Below are positions 21,507 to 30,598 of a stretch of 64,000 nucleotides of DNA, piece by piece. Position numbers and translations under genes: made by a program. The stretch is from Micromonospora cathayae (GTDB taxonomy: Bacteria; Actinomycetota; Actinomycetes; Mycobacteriales; Micromonosporaceae), in the NCBI RefSeq assembly GCF_028993575.1, contig NZ_CP118615.1, forward strand, positions 2,790,001 through 2,854,000, given 5' to 3'. The notes beneath the pieces are model-generated. The model was not told the DNA's origin, ran no database searches, and saw only the letters and a list, made by a program, of their open reading frames with translations. Positions within the stretch are counted from its first letter, which is position 1. Each line of letters begins with the position of its first letter.

Positions 21507-22780
21507 ACAGACGCATGAGAGACGTCGTTTTCACCCGGAGCGGCAACGGCTGGATCCCGGACGTGATCCGCGAGGACGGCGAACTGAAACTGATGCTCGC
21601 CGCCGGGGCCGACGCCAACCATGAGCCCCGCACGTTCACGTTCCCGATCGGGGACGCCCATCTTGCGGTGATCCGGGAGGACCTGGCTCGACACCTGCTG
21701 CTGTGGAGTGCGGTCCTTCCGCTGTGCGATGACGCCGGAACCCGGGGCCGGCTCGACGAGAACGCTGCCGTCGCGCTCCTGGACCCGGTCCTGCTCTCCT
21801 CGCCCGCGGACGTCGACGCGCTCTTCCGGCGCATCCGGTGGGACCGGAACCGGCTCGTCGCCCATGGTGCCGACATCGATCTGCTTGAGCGCGGTCAGGT
21901 CTGCGCGGCGATGCGTGCGGCGACGGAGGGGGCGGACGAGAAACGTGCTCAGGAGTACCACGCGGACCGCCGTCGCGCCGAGCGCGAGGTGGTTCTCGGG
22001 CCCCTCGACGCTGGGATCCTGAGGTACACCGGCCAGTATCTGCATGGCGCGACCATTCCCAGGCGGCTGCCCGACGCCGTCGACCCCGCACTGCTGCCCC
22101 AGGTCCTGCGCGTGATCGCCACCGCGGAGCAGGCGTGCGCCGGGATGCGGATCGGCCTCGATCCTCGGCGCGGGAACCGGGCCACCGACAAGCGTGACTG
22201 GGATCGGATGGCGGCGACGGTCGACGCGGCCGTGCGCCACGCACACCCCGAACTCGTCGACGACGCGGTGCGTACGGTGAGCTTCCTGATGTGCTCGGAG
22301 GCTGTGGACCGCTCCCGGAGCATGCCCGTGGACGACGCCGAGGAGACTGCCGACGACCACGCCGGCCCCGGCGCGGGTTCGGGAAAGACGGCCCTGTCGT
22401 TCACCGATGACAAGGGCGGCGAGAAGAAGTGGCTACGGGACGGTTCCCGTACCGCCTCCGCCGTGTTCTGGGAGTTCGTCGCCGACCGCTCCGCCGCCGA
22501 CAACGAAGTGTTCACCATCGAGGACGAGGAACTGGGCGAGGGGATCCAGCTGCACTTCTACGCGGACTCCATCGCCCGGATCACGACGGTGCGACCCGGG
22601 GAAGCCGGGTCGGATCCGCAGTACCAGGTCGAGTACAGCCTGGTCGACGGGATCGGCGGGTACCGGAACCTGGTGAGCGCCTTCGTCCGTGGCGGCTGCG
22701 CCGCACTCGAACAGCACGGTCCCTGGATGTCGGACGTCGCCGAGTTCGAGCGCGCGCGTCGGCGGCGCGACGCCCGGTAG
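21503..22780 (+). CDS. DUF6357-like hypothetical protein
   Basis: A protein of about 425 residues, no membrane helix. The N-terminal part (MRDVVFTRSGNGWIPDVIREDG, then LAVIREDLARHLLLWSALLP-like sequence) matches my recollection of the actinomycete DUF6357 family. The C-terminal 100 residues repeat the N-terminal domain of the preceding protein. I chose GTG at 21503, which overlaps the previous stop as GTGA; ATG at 21515 is the alternative. This looks like a two-subunit unit with a duplicated domain. Biochemical role is unknown. Confidence 0.7.
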   Translation: MNRRMRDVVFTRSGNGWIPDVIREDGELKLMLAAGADANHEPRTFTFPIGDAHLAVIREDLARHLLLWSAVLPLCDDAGTRGRLDENAAVALLDPVLLSSPADVDALFRRIRWDRNRLVAHGADIDLLERGQVCAAMRAATEGADEKRAQEYHADRRRAEREVVLGPLDAGILRYTGQYLHGATIPRRLPDAVDPALLPQVLRVIATAEQACAGMRIGLDPRRGNRATDKRDWDRMAATVDAAVRHAHPELVDDAVRTVSFLMCSEAVDRSRSMPVDDAEETADDHAGPGAGSGKTALSFTDDKGGEKKWLRDGSRTASAVFWEFVADRSAADNEVFTIEDEELGEGIQLHFYADSIARITTVRPGEAGSDPQYQVEYSLVDGIGGYRNLVSAFVRGGCAALEQHGPWMSDVAEFERARRRRDAR

Positions 22781-23208
22781 CCCCGGAGGAAACCACGCCC
22801 GCGCCGTTCTGCCGGACGAAGCACGTCACGATGGCCTGCTGCCGGCTCCTCAGGCACCTGATAGGTGAGTACGCCGGCGACGGGCCGGGGCACTTAGGCG
22901 CGAGGCCGGTGTCGGTCGCGGTGTCGGCGGTTCTGGGGGTGGCTCTGTGTGAATTGGAGCCGCCCCGGCTTCCGGTGGTGCTGGGATCGCCCCTGAGCGG
23001 ATTTCGTCCGCGCTCGCATCGACGACGCCGGCGGTGGGTGGAGCAACGGGCTCCGGGTCTGGGCACGGGGATCCTCAGCCTGAGCTGTATCAGTGAGTGA
23101 CGCGCCTTGGACACTCCATCTACTCCCCGGGTCGGAGCCTTCTCGTTTCCGCGCCGCTGGTGACGACCGGCGGCACCTGAGTTGCCGAGCCAGTTGCGTG
23201 GCTCGTCC
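22781..23208. other. Intergenic stretch with a tRNA-trailer-like segment
   Basis: No gene is supported on either strand. Bases 23126-23141 match exactly 16 bases of the terminator arm that follows the tRNA-Lys remnant (242-257), and similarity continues through the following TTTCCG. Confidence 0.45.
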
Positions 23209-23475
23209 TCACCGCCCGTCTTCCGGGTCGAGCCCGGCGATCGCGACCAGGTCTTCCGCGGGGATCCTAAGGACCTCAGGGATGTGGGAGAGCACGCTCC
23301 GATGTGGATTCATGTAGCCGCTGCGGAGCCCCATGATCGTGGCCATCGACAGGCCGCTCCCCTTGGCCATCTCCGTTACGGAGATGCCGCGCAAGTCCAT
23401 CATCCTGCTGAAGACAGATCCGAAAGGGTGCGGTTCCGGCTTCCCTGTGTCTGTGGAGCTCGGACCGATGACCAT
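23209..23475 (-). CDS. Small XRE-family DNA-binding protein
   Basis: An 88-residue protein. Residues about 22-85 are a helix-turn-helix of the XRE type: FSRMMDLRGISVTEMAKGSGLSMATIMGLRSG, then HIPEVLRIPAEDLVAIAGL, which is the usual layout of phage and plasmid repressor-like proteins. The ribosome site for ATG 23475 is weak and the frame stays open upstream (RRYKLGD before the ATG), so the start is uncertain. It is the only leftward gene here, next to the putative defence operon, and could be its regulator, though no operator is evident. Confidence 0.6.
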   Translation of the reverse strand: MVIGPSSTDTGKPEPHPFGSVFSRMMDLRGISVTEMAKGSGLSMATIMGLRSGYMNPHRSVLSHIPEVLRIPAEDLVAIAGLDPEDGR

Positions 23476-23839
23476 GTCACCAAGCTTGTAGCGACGCTCG
23501 GGGCAACCGGAACGGTGGTGACGCCTCGAGGCGGGATGCGCCCTCCTCGGCTGGATCGCATGTGCCGGGAGGGTGGCACTTTTTCGGATAAGACCACGCC
23601 GTCCCTAGTCGACGTCGAAGGCGCTGGATCGCCATCGTGACCCTCTCCGGGGCTACGGCAACATGAATGATCTTGTTACGATTGGGGACTCGCCGCAGGC
23701 CGCGAGATCGCCCGGATCTGACCCGGAGCGACCACTGTGCTCAGGTCCCGATGCACGCTTGCGCCGAGCTGACCCGTCTCGTGTCCTCCCCGCCTCGGCC
23801 TGCGGCGTCGATCCTGATCGACCTTCAAGGGGGAGCCGC
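23476..23839. other. Leader region of the nucleotidyltransferase-Lon-S4TM operon
   Basis: Non-coding 364 bases between the divergent XRE gene and the operon. It is less GC-rich than its surroundings at 23655-23690 (AACATGAATGATCTTGTTAC). No convincing operator or -10/-35 pair was found. Confidence 0.4.
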
Positions 23840-24931
23840 GTGTCTCACCTTGTTGCCATGCGCGGTCGTAGCCCGGCCGCCCCGATCGTGACCGGTGACC
23901 TGGTCGGCGGGCGGGAGGTGGCCGGATTCGCGTACGCGGAGGATCCGGTGCCGCCCACCCGGGACAACGACCGGTTGTTGTTCGACGGGGACCAGGGGAC
24001 GACCGACGTTCCCGAGACCATCGTCCCGACCGACGCCCGGGAAGCCGAGCTGCGCGGGGTTGCTCCCCTCGACCGGCTACCCCAGCAGTCGCGGCTACCG
24101 GCCGATGACGTCTCTCCCGGACTGACCAACCGGGTGGAGGCGATGCTGGGCCGTTCGGACGCGCCCTGGCGCGCGATCGCCCGGCCGCTGATCGAGGCGT
24201 TGTACGAGACGGGGCACGACGTGTGGCTCGCCGGCGGGGCGGTCCGCGACCTCGTGCTCGGGGCCGGTCCGGCGGCGGTACGGGACCTCGACCTGTCCGG
24301 TACGGTGCCGCCCGGCAGATTCCACGAGATCGCGTACGACGTCCTGGCGCTCCTCGGCGGCACCGAGAGCGACATGCGGCTCTCCCCCGACAGTCTGGTC
24401 TGCTGGACCGAGCCCGAGAAGCCCCAGCTCGCGGAGACGGCGCTCGTCGAGTACCGCAGCCTCGCCCTGTCCGGCTTCCCGTTCCCCGGGACCAGCAGCG
24501 ACTTCGGCGACGATGCCCGCCATCGCGACCTGACCGTCAACAGCCTGCACTACGACCTGCGGCGGGCGATCGTGATCGACCCGACCGGGCGGGGCATCGG
24601 TGACCTGATCGGCCCGGTACGTCGGATCTTCTGCTGCCGGGCATCGCTCGAACCCCGCGAGACGGCCGCCGTCGTGCTCCGAGCGATCAAGTTCGCGCTG
24701 CGGTGGGAGGGGGAGGGCGTCACGGTCGAACTCGGTGAGTTGCGGGAGTGGGCCGACCGGCTGCCCTCCGGCCACTGGTCGGGGCTGGATCCCTTCGTGT
24801 GGAGGGGAATCCGGGACGACCACCGGGAATACCTCAAACATACCCCAACCGACCGGCAGCTCCAGGTCGCCCGGCTCATCGGCCCGGCACCCGCCCGGTT
24901 GATCGGCGATCTCTTGGAGGTGCGGTCATGA
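23840..24931 (+). CDS. CCA/poly(A)-polymerase-like nucleotidyltransferase
   Basis: A 363-residue protein. GTG at 23840 follows AGGGGGAG. After about 90 residues of non-conserved sequence comes a class II Pol-beta nucleotidyltransferase head: VWLAGGAVRDLVLG (Gly132-Gly133), then metal-binding D149-x-D151 in VRDLDLSG, then the CCA/PAP-type block RHRDLTVNSLHYDL...IDPTGRGIGDLIG and a short RAIKFALRWEG helix. There is no HD phosphohydrolase domain and the usual C-terminal tRNA-binding body is missing, so it is shorter than a true CCA-adding enzyme. The operon context suggests it transfers nucleotides to a signal molecule, RNA or protein in a conflict system. It overlaps the next gene by ATGA. Confidence 0.8.
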   Translation: MSHLVAMRGRSPAAPIVTGDLVGGREVAGFAYAEDPVPPTRDNDRLLFDGDQGTTDVPETIVPTDAREAELRGVAPLDRLPQQSRLPADDVSPGLTNRVEAMLGRSDAPWRAIARPLIEALYETGHDVWLAGGAVRDLVLGAGPAAVRDLDLSGTVPPGRFHEIAYDVLALLGGTESDMRLSPDSLVCWTEPEKPQLAETALVEYRSLALSGFPFPGTSSDFGDDARHRDLTVNSLHYDLRRAIVIDPTGRGIGDLIGPVRRIFCCRASLEPRETAAVVLRAIKFALRWEGEGVTVELGELREWADRLPSGHWSGLDPFVWRGIRDDHREYLKHTPTDRQLQVARLIGPAPARLIGDLLEVRS

Positions 24932-26196
24932 CCAGCAGGCACCGGCCGCTGAGCACCTGGGTGGCCCGGGTGTCCCCGTCGGGGCTGCTCGGGCCGGTCA
25001 ACGACGGACGGGAGCGCGCGGACGCCCGTACGTTCTCCTGGTTCGAGAGCGACTGGACGCGGGCCCGGCTGCCCGCCGCACGGGCCGGCCGGGCCGCGCA
25101 GATGTCGCTCGCGCTCGTCGAGGACGGTACCGGCGCGGCCGTCGCCGAACTCGACAACTACGGCCGCCCCCTACCGGTGAGTGAGGCGGGCCTGGCGGTC
25201 GTCGCCGACGTGGAACGGCGATGGCCCTCCGTCGACGGCGACGCGGGCTGGGCCGCCCTCGCCACCGAACCGCTCCAACTGCGGCACCTGCTGCTCAGAC
25301 GCCTGGTCACGGAGTCGGCCACCCCACCGCCCGCCGGGCTGTTCCACATCCTCGACTGGCATCTCGTGGCGGACCTGGCCGTACAGCTCACCGGCACGAC
25401 GGCGGGGCGATCCACCGGCGGACCCCGGATCGCACTACGACACTGGTTCTCGCCGGCGGTACGGGGCCTGACCGCCGGGCTGGAGCAGCTCGACGCCGGG
25501 CACCGCGCAGGTCGACCCGACGCCCGGCATCAGGGCACCCAGGGTCTGCTCGCCGCGTTGGAAACGGCCGACGTCCTCCGGATCCCGGAGCCCACCCGCT
25601 TCGCGTTGGCCGATCTGCTCGCCGCGATCGCGGACACCCAGCCGATGTACGCGCTCGCCGCGCGCGCCCGCGGCCGCGCGTTGACCGGCCTGCCGGACGG
25701 CGACGAACTCCTCCGCATCGCCCTGTCACCGGAGCTGGTGCCCGATGCATCCCCTGGGGGGCGCGAGCAGCAGACCGACGTCATCGGCGACCCCGGGTTC
25801 ACGCTGTCGGTGACGCGCACCGCCGAGGGAGAGCTCATGATCTCCGTATCCGTCACGGCCGGCGACCCGTCGGCCCTGCCCCTCTTCCTCTCCGTCGAGG
25901 TACGACTTCCGGAAGCACCGGCCGAGGACCGGTCGTACTGGGTGGCGCTGAGCCACGAGGACGACCGGCTGACCGGCAGCTTGAACCTGCCGTTGCCCCG
26001 GTCCACGTTCGTGGTCAGCGCAGCGGACCTGCCGGTCGGCGCGGCGGCGCTGCGGTTCGTCGACCCGGCGGTCCTGCTGAGCTCCATCCGGTCCAGCGAC
26101 TTCGACACGGCAAACGCGTGGTTGGAGGCCGCGGAGGACCTGCCCGACGGGCACGCCGTCCGGACGGCCGCGATCCGCTTCGGGGAGCAGCGGTGA
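24928..26196 (+). CDS. Unrecognised 422-residue operon protein
   Basis: A soluble protein with no signal peptide or membrane helix and no motif I recognise. Residues 1-60 are basic and Trp/Phe containing (TFSWFESDWTRARL), about 60-285 look helical with Leu- and Ala-rich segments (LHILDWHLVADLAVQLTG; LADLLAAIADTQPMYALAARARGRAL), and about 290-422 look beta-rich (FTLSVTRTAEGELMISVSVTAGD), possibly a separate sandwich domain. TTGGAGG precedes its ATG, and it overlaps both neighbours by 4 bases, so fixed stoichiometry within a complex is likely. It could be an adaptor between the nucleotidyltransferase and the protease-propeller protein. Confidence 0.75.
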   Translation: MTSRHRPLSTWVARVSPSGLLGPVNDGRERADARTFSWFESDWTRARLPAARAGRAAQMSLALVEDGTGAAVAELDNYGRPLPVSEAGLAVVADVERRWPSVDGDAGWAALATEPLQLRHLLLRRLVTESATPPPAGLFHILDWHLVADLAVQLTGTTAGRSTGGPRIALRHWFSPAVRGLTAGLEQLDAGHRAGRPDARHQGTQGLLAALETADVLRIPEPTRFALADLLAAIADTQPMYALAARARGRALTGLPDGDELLRIALSPELVPDASPGGREQQTDVIGDPGFTLSVTRTAEGELMISVSVTAGDPSALPLFLSVEVRLPEAPAEDRSYWVALSHEDDRLTGSLNLPLPRSTFVVSAADLPVGAAALRFVDPAVLLSSIRSSDFDTANAWLEAAEDLPDGHAVRTAAIRFGEQR

Positions 26197-29100
26197 CCAC
26201 CACCGAGGAGACGATCGCCGGCACCGAGGAGGCGGTCGCCGCCGCTGATCTGGCGCAACTGCTCGAGATGAACCTCGACGAGGCGGAACGGTACCTGCTG
26301 ATCGGGAAGTCGCAGCATCTCGTCCGGGCCGTCCGGCAGGCCGTCGAGAACGGTGCGGTCGGGGCACTGGAGCAGGCGTGCACGGGGCAGACCAGGCGGC
26401 ACAGGGCACTGCCGGCGCTCTCCGAGAACCGCGTGCGGCCGGACGTCCTGGGTCCGCCGTACCGACCCGTGTCCCAGTCGACCGTCGCACACGCTCTGCG
26501 GGCACTGGCAGCCCTCGGGTTGGCGTTGACCGTCGAGCAGGATCACGATCCGACGCCCCGGGCCTACCTGGCGATGACCGAGCAGTGGCTGGCGGCGTCC
26601 CGTCTCTGTCTGCCGTCCGAGGGGTCCGAGGGGGAGGCCGACCCGGACGAGGTGTCCGCGCTGCTGCGGGCCCTCGGTGTCCCGGCGGACAGCCGGATCG
26701 GCATGCTCACGGACGGTGGCACGCTGCGGGATCCGGTACGTTCCACCGCCTGGATCTGGCTGCTGGACCTGTCCGGACGGCTGCCCGGCCGCACGAAGGG
26801 GCCGTCCTGCGGTGTGGTCTTCGACCAGGGCGAGCGCGGCGGGCGGGCGACCCTGACGCTGAGCGTCGTGCCGGGTCTGCCGCCGGTGCTGGCACCGGAT
26901 CCCGCCACGATGACGCTCTGCGCCGTGGACGACGCCTTCCAGCAGATGCTCGTCAGCGTGCGGCGGATGTCCGGGAAGCTGCCCGGCGCCGTGCTGTGGT
27001 CGGTGGCCAAGGACGGCCGGCAGCTCACCGGCATCACCGGGCCGTCGATCGGGGGTGCCTTCAGTGTGCTGCACCACGACCTGACCCATCACCGGCCGGT
27101 GCTGTCCCGCCTGGGCTTCAGCGAACGACGCCCGGACACCGTCATCGTGGGAGCCGTCGACCACCACAAGCCTGACCTGCTGTGCTCGGTGGGCGGCTAC
27201 CCGTCCAAGCTGAAGGCGATGCGACAGCGGGACCGGCTGATCGTGCCGGAGAGCGACTACGAGGAGGTCGTCGAACTCGACCGCATCTCGGGCGCGCATC
27301 CGACCATCCTCGGAGCGGCCACCCTCGCCGAGGCGGCCCGGCTCAGCCGCCGACCCCAGCGACGGAAGGTGCAACTGGTGGCGCTGCTGCTCGTCGGGGT
27401 CCTCGCCATCGTCGCCGGTGGGGTCGGCCTTCGGCAGTGGCTGGTGCAGCGGGCAACCGCCGCCAACCTCGAGGACGCCCGGCTGAGCAACGCCGCCAAG
27501 GCGCTCCAGGACCGCGCCGCCGCCGTCGCCGCGGGCGATCCCGCTCTCGCCCTACGCCTGGCGGCGGCCGGCGTGTCGCTCGCCCCGCAGTCGGCCACCC
27601 GCGGCAACCTGGTCGGCCTGCTCGCGTCCACCCGCTACCGGGGAGGGCTCCCGCCGGGGGAACCGCAGGGACCGACAACGGACGTGCAGCTCAGTTCCGA
27701 CGGCCGGGTCATGCTCACGACGACGGGGCAGCGCGAGGCGGTGCTCTGGACCGGGGACGGCGCCCAGCGGTGGACCGAGCGGGGCCGGTTGAAGCTCGCG
27801 ACCTGGGACCTGCCGAGCCTCAGTCCCAACGGCCGGTTGGTGGCAACCGCCGACGAGGACGCGCTGCTCCTGTTCAACGTGTCCGATCCCGACCGCCCCC
27901 GTCGGATCGCCCGGATACCCACCGACGCGGCCGGTCCGGTGGCCTTCAGTCGGGACGGACGGCTGCTGCTGACCGCGACGGTTCCGCCACTCGCCTGGAA
28001 CGTCGCCGACCCCGCACATCCGAAACGGGCCGGAGCATCCGGCGGTGAGGTGAGCGGGGGCACCAGGATCGCGGTGTGCGGAGACGACGCCTCGGTGGCG
28101 GTCGCCGGTGCTGGCGAGGTCATCCTCTACCGGTTGGCCGACGACGGCGGCACCCGTCGGGTCGGGCGGCTGCCCGGCGACTACGCCGAGCCCGTCACGT
28201 CCCTGGCCTGCACGGCCGCCGGCAGGCTGGTGACGGGCACGAGCGGTCAGATCGGCGTCGGCGACGTCGACGGTACGGTCGCGGCCTGGGACGTCAGCTC
28301 CCCCGACCGGCCCCGCTCGGAAGCTGTCCTGCCCGGTACGAAGGGCGCGATCGACGACGTGGCCGTCAGCCCGGACGGCAGGTTCGTCGCCGCGACGGGC
28401 GGGCACGGGACGGCGGTGGCGGCGTTACCCGGCGCGTTCGCGGAGCGGCCCGTCTTCGGCCCGGTCACCGTCCTGGCGGGTGCGGGCGGCATCTCGTTCG
28501 ATCATGACGGCGCGCGGCTCCTCTCGTCCGGGACCGGCGGACCGGCGGTCGAGTTCTGGGACGTCGCGGACCTCACCGGCATCGCCGGTGCCCATGACGG
28601 CGCGTACTTCAGTCACCGCTACTCGGCGGCCGGTGACCTGCTGGCCGCACCGTCCTACGACATGGACGACGGGATCGTCGCCCTCTTCCGGGTGCGGCCC
28701 GACGGGAAACCGCAGCCGCTGAGCAGGATCACGACCGCCTACGGCGACCCGGGAGGGTCCTCCCGGGTCGTGGCCCTCGCTCCCGACCGCGGCACGTTGG
28801 CCGCCGTCACCCCCGGCGGTATCGGGATGTGGAAGATCACTGATCCTGCGGATCCCCGGCCGGCCGGAGGACTCGACACCGATGCCGCCCTGGTCGACCT
28901 GGTCTTCACCCGCGACTCGTCGGTGCTCGTGGGCGTCGACACCGATGGCGAGGCCAGCGTGTGGGACCTGGCCGCCCCGGTCTGGCCCCCACCCACCAGC
29001 ATCCGTCGGAAACTGTCCACGGTCCCCGGCGCGCCCACCGACGACCACGGCGCGCGGCGGAAGTGGGGCGCGGTGGCGGTCAGCGTGTCCGCCCCGCTGA

Positions 29101-29699
29101 TGGCCACCGCCTCGAGCGACTACGGCACCGTCGCCCTGTGGCGGACGGACGACCCCCGCCGTCCCGAGCCCGCCGCGACGATCAGGTTGCCGGAACCGCC
29201 CCCGGACTGGGAGAAACCGCTGGTGGTCGCGCTCTCCGCCGACGGCACCGTGCTCGCCGCCCACCGCGGCGCCGGGACCGGCCTGCGGCTGTGGGACGTG
29301 ACCGACCCGGACGCCCCGGTCGCCGCGGGCACCCTGACCGGATACGCGTCGACGGTCAACGTCGCGACGTTCGCCCCGCGGGGACGACTGCTCGCCACCG
29401 CCGACGGGGACTCCCAACTGCGGCTCTGGGACGTCAACGATCCGGCCCACCCGGTCCCGCTCCTCACCACCAGCGCGGGAATGCAGGGACACCCGCCACA
29501 CCTGTCGGCGGCGTTCGCCGGCACCGGCACCACCGTCTACTTCGGCGGTGAACAGATCTACAGCTGGCCGGTCGCGGAGGCCGTCGGGATGAGCGCGGAC
29601 CCACTCGCCTACGCCTGCCAGGTGGTCGGCCGGGGCCCCGACCAGGCCGAGTGGGACAGCGTGGCACCCGGGCAGCCCTGGCGAGAGGTGTGCCGATGA
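26193..29699 (+). CDS. Membrane protein with Lon-like Ser-Lys protease domain and WD40 propeller
   Basis: A 1168-residue protein starting at the GTG of a GTGA overlap. Residues 1-180 are mostly helical. About 185-375 resemble the Lon (S16) proteolytic domain: ITGPSIGGAF with Ser285 in the GPSxG position, TVIVGAVDHHK, and SVGGYPSKLKAM with Lys339 where Lon has GGLKEKLLAA, so both dyad residues appear present. One membrane helix spans about 393-414. The rest (about 470-1160) is a WD40-type propeller with repeats ending LWDV.D or similar and starting SPDGR. No AAA+ ATPase part is present. A sensor propeller coupled across the membrane to a protease is the simplest reading; its fold and topology are inferred. 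Confidence 0.8.
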   Translation: MTTTEETIAGTEEAVAAADLAQLLEMNLDEAERYLLIGKSQHLVRAVRQAVENGAVGALEQACTGQTRRHRALPALSENRVRPDVLGPPYRPVSQSTVAHALRALAALGLALTVEQDHDPTPRAYLAMTEQWLAASRLCLPSEGSEGEADPDEVSALLRALGVPADSRIGMLTDGGTLRDPVRSTAWIWLLDLSGRLPGRTKGPSCGVVFDQGERGGRATLTLSVVPGLPPVLAPDPATMTLCAVDDAFQQMLVSVRRMSGKLPGAVLWSVAKDGRQLTGITGPSIGGAFSVLHHDLTHHRPVLSRLGFSERRPDTVIVGAVDHHKPDLLCSVGGYPSKLKAMRQRDRLIVPESDYEEVVELDRISGAHPTILGAATLAEAARLSRRPQRRKVQLVALLLVGVLAIVAGGVGLRQWLVQRATAANLEDARLSNAAKALQDRAAAVAAGDPALALRLAAAGVSLAPQSATRGNLVGLLASTRYRGGLPPGEPQGPTTDVQLSSDGRVMLTTTGQREAVLWTGDGAQRWTERGRLKLATWDLPSLSPNGRLVATADEDALLLFNVSDPDRPRRIARIPTDAAGPVAFSRDGRLLLTATVPPLAWNVADPAHPKRAGASGGEVSGGTRIAVCGDDASVAVAGAGEVILYRLADDGGTRRVGRLPGDYAEPVTSLACTAAGRLVTGTSGQIGVGDVDGTVAAWDVSSPDRPRSEAVLPGTKGAIDDVAVSPDGRFVAATGGHGTAVAALPGAFAERPVFGPVTVLAGAGGISFDHDGARLLSSGTGGPAVEFWDVADLTGIAGAHDGAYFSHRYSAAGDLLAAPSYDMDDGIVALFRVRPDGKPQPLSRITTAYGDPGGSSRVVALAPDRGTLAAVTPGGIGMWKITDPADPRPAGGLDTDAALVDLVFTRDSSVLVGVDTDGEASVWDLAAPVWPPPTSIRRKLSTVPGAPTDDHGARRKWGAVAVSVSAPLMATASSDYGTVALWRTDDPRRPEPAATIRLPEPPPDWEKPLVVALSADGTVLAAHRGAGTGLRLWDVTDPDAPVAAGTLTGYASTVNVATFAPRGRLLATADGDSQLRLWDVNDPAHPVPLLTTSAGMQGHPPHLSAAFAGTGTTVYFGGEQIYSWPVAEAVGMSADPLAYACQVVGRGPDQAEWDSVAPGQPWREVCR

Positions 29700-30598
29700 G
29701 CTCGTCGATCGCCACGCGCCAGAACGACCGGTACGCCCTGGACCTGCTCGCCGCGCAGCGCGTCCTCTACAGCGAGGTCAAGCGGCTGCGGCGGCTGCGC
29801 ACCGGGCTCACGGCCGGGGCGGCGGCCGGGAGCATCGCCCTCGCGTCCGCGATCGAACCGGCCCGCGTCCCGGTCGGTCTGCTCTCCGGCACCGGCCTGC
29901 TGCTGTTCGGACTCGTCGCCGCCGGCCGGGAACGCCGGCACCGGCAGATCGCGGCGACGATCCAGGAGGAGTTCGACACGTACGTCTTCGGGCTGCCCTG
30001 GAACGCCCTGCTCGCCGACCCTCCGCCGACGGACCTGGTCGTCCGGTACGCCAACCGCCGTCGCCGACGCGTCCCCGACCGGGATCTCACCGACTGGTAT
30101 CCGCCGCCGGCCGGCGGCAACCACGTCGCCGACATGCTCATGTGCCAGCGGGTGAACGTCTCGTGGAGCACGCCCCTGCACCGGTCCTGGGCGACGTTCC
30201 TCGGGGTCGTGCTCGCCGCCCTCGTCCTCGCCGTGACGGTGCTCGGAGTCACCGGACCGTTGAGCGGCACCGACCTGGCCGTAGCGGTGATCGCGCCGCT
30301 GCTGGCCCCGGTGCAGGGTCTGGCCGAGGCCCTGCGCGACAACGTCGTGCACGCCCGGCAGAGCGCGCGGCTGCACGCCGAGATCCTTGCCCTGTGGCGG
30401 TCGGCCCGGGACGGGGCCACGACGGTGACCACGTCCGACTGCCGGCAGGTGCAGGACCGACTCTTCCAGCTGCGCGCGGCCGGTCCCCTCGTACCGGACC
30501 GCCTGTACCGCTGGCGGCACCGTCCCCTGGCCGACGCCGTCCAGGCCCAGGTCGACCACCTCTCCGCCCGCTCCCGCTCCGGGAAGGAGCTTCCATGA
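29696..30598 (+). CDS. S-4TM family putative pore-forming effector
   Basis: A 300-residue membrane protein beginning at an ATGA overlap. It carries the S-4TM (SMODS-associating 4TM) signature: RQNDRYALDLLAAQRVLYSEVKR at the start, two hydrophobic helices (about 36-53, 56-75), the conserved IQEEFDTYVFGLPWN block, an LTDWYPP motif, LMCQRVNVSWSTPLHR, and two more helices (about 165-185, 192-210), then a helical tail. S-4TM proteins were defined as effectors of nucleotide-second-messenger immune systems and are thought to permeabilise the membrane on activation. Finding one after a nucleotidyltransferase supports a signal-gated toxic effector here. Confidence 0.85.
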   Translation: MSSSIATRQNDRYALDLLAAQRVLYSEVKRLRRLRTGLTAGAAAGSIALASAIEPARVPVGLLSGTGLLLFGLVAAGRERRHRQIAATIQEEFDTYVFGLPWNALLADPPPTDLVVRYANRRRRRVPDRDLTDWYPPPAGGNHVADMLMCQRVNVSWSTPLHRSWATFLGVVLAALVLAVTVLGVTGPLSGTDLAVAVIAPLLAPVQGLAEALRDNVVHARQSARLHAEILALWRSARDGATTVTTSDCRQVQDRLFQLRAAGPLVPDRLYRWRHRPLADAVQAQVDHLSARSRSGKELP

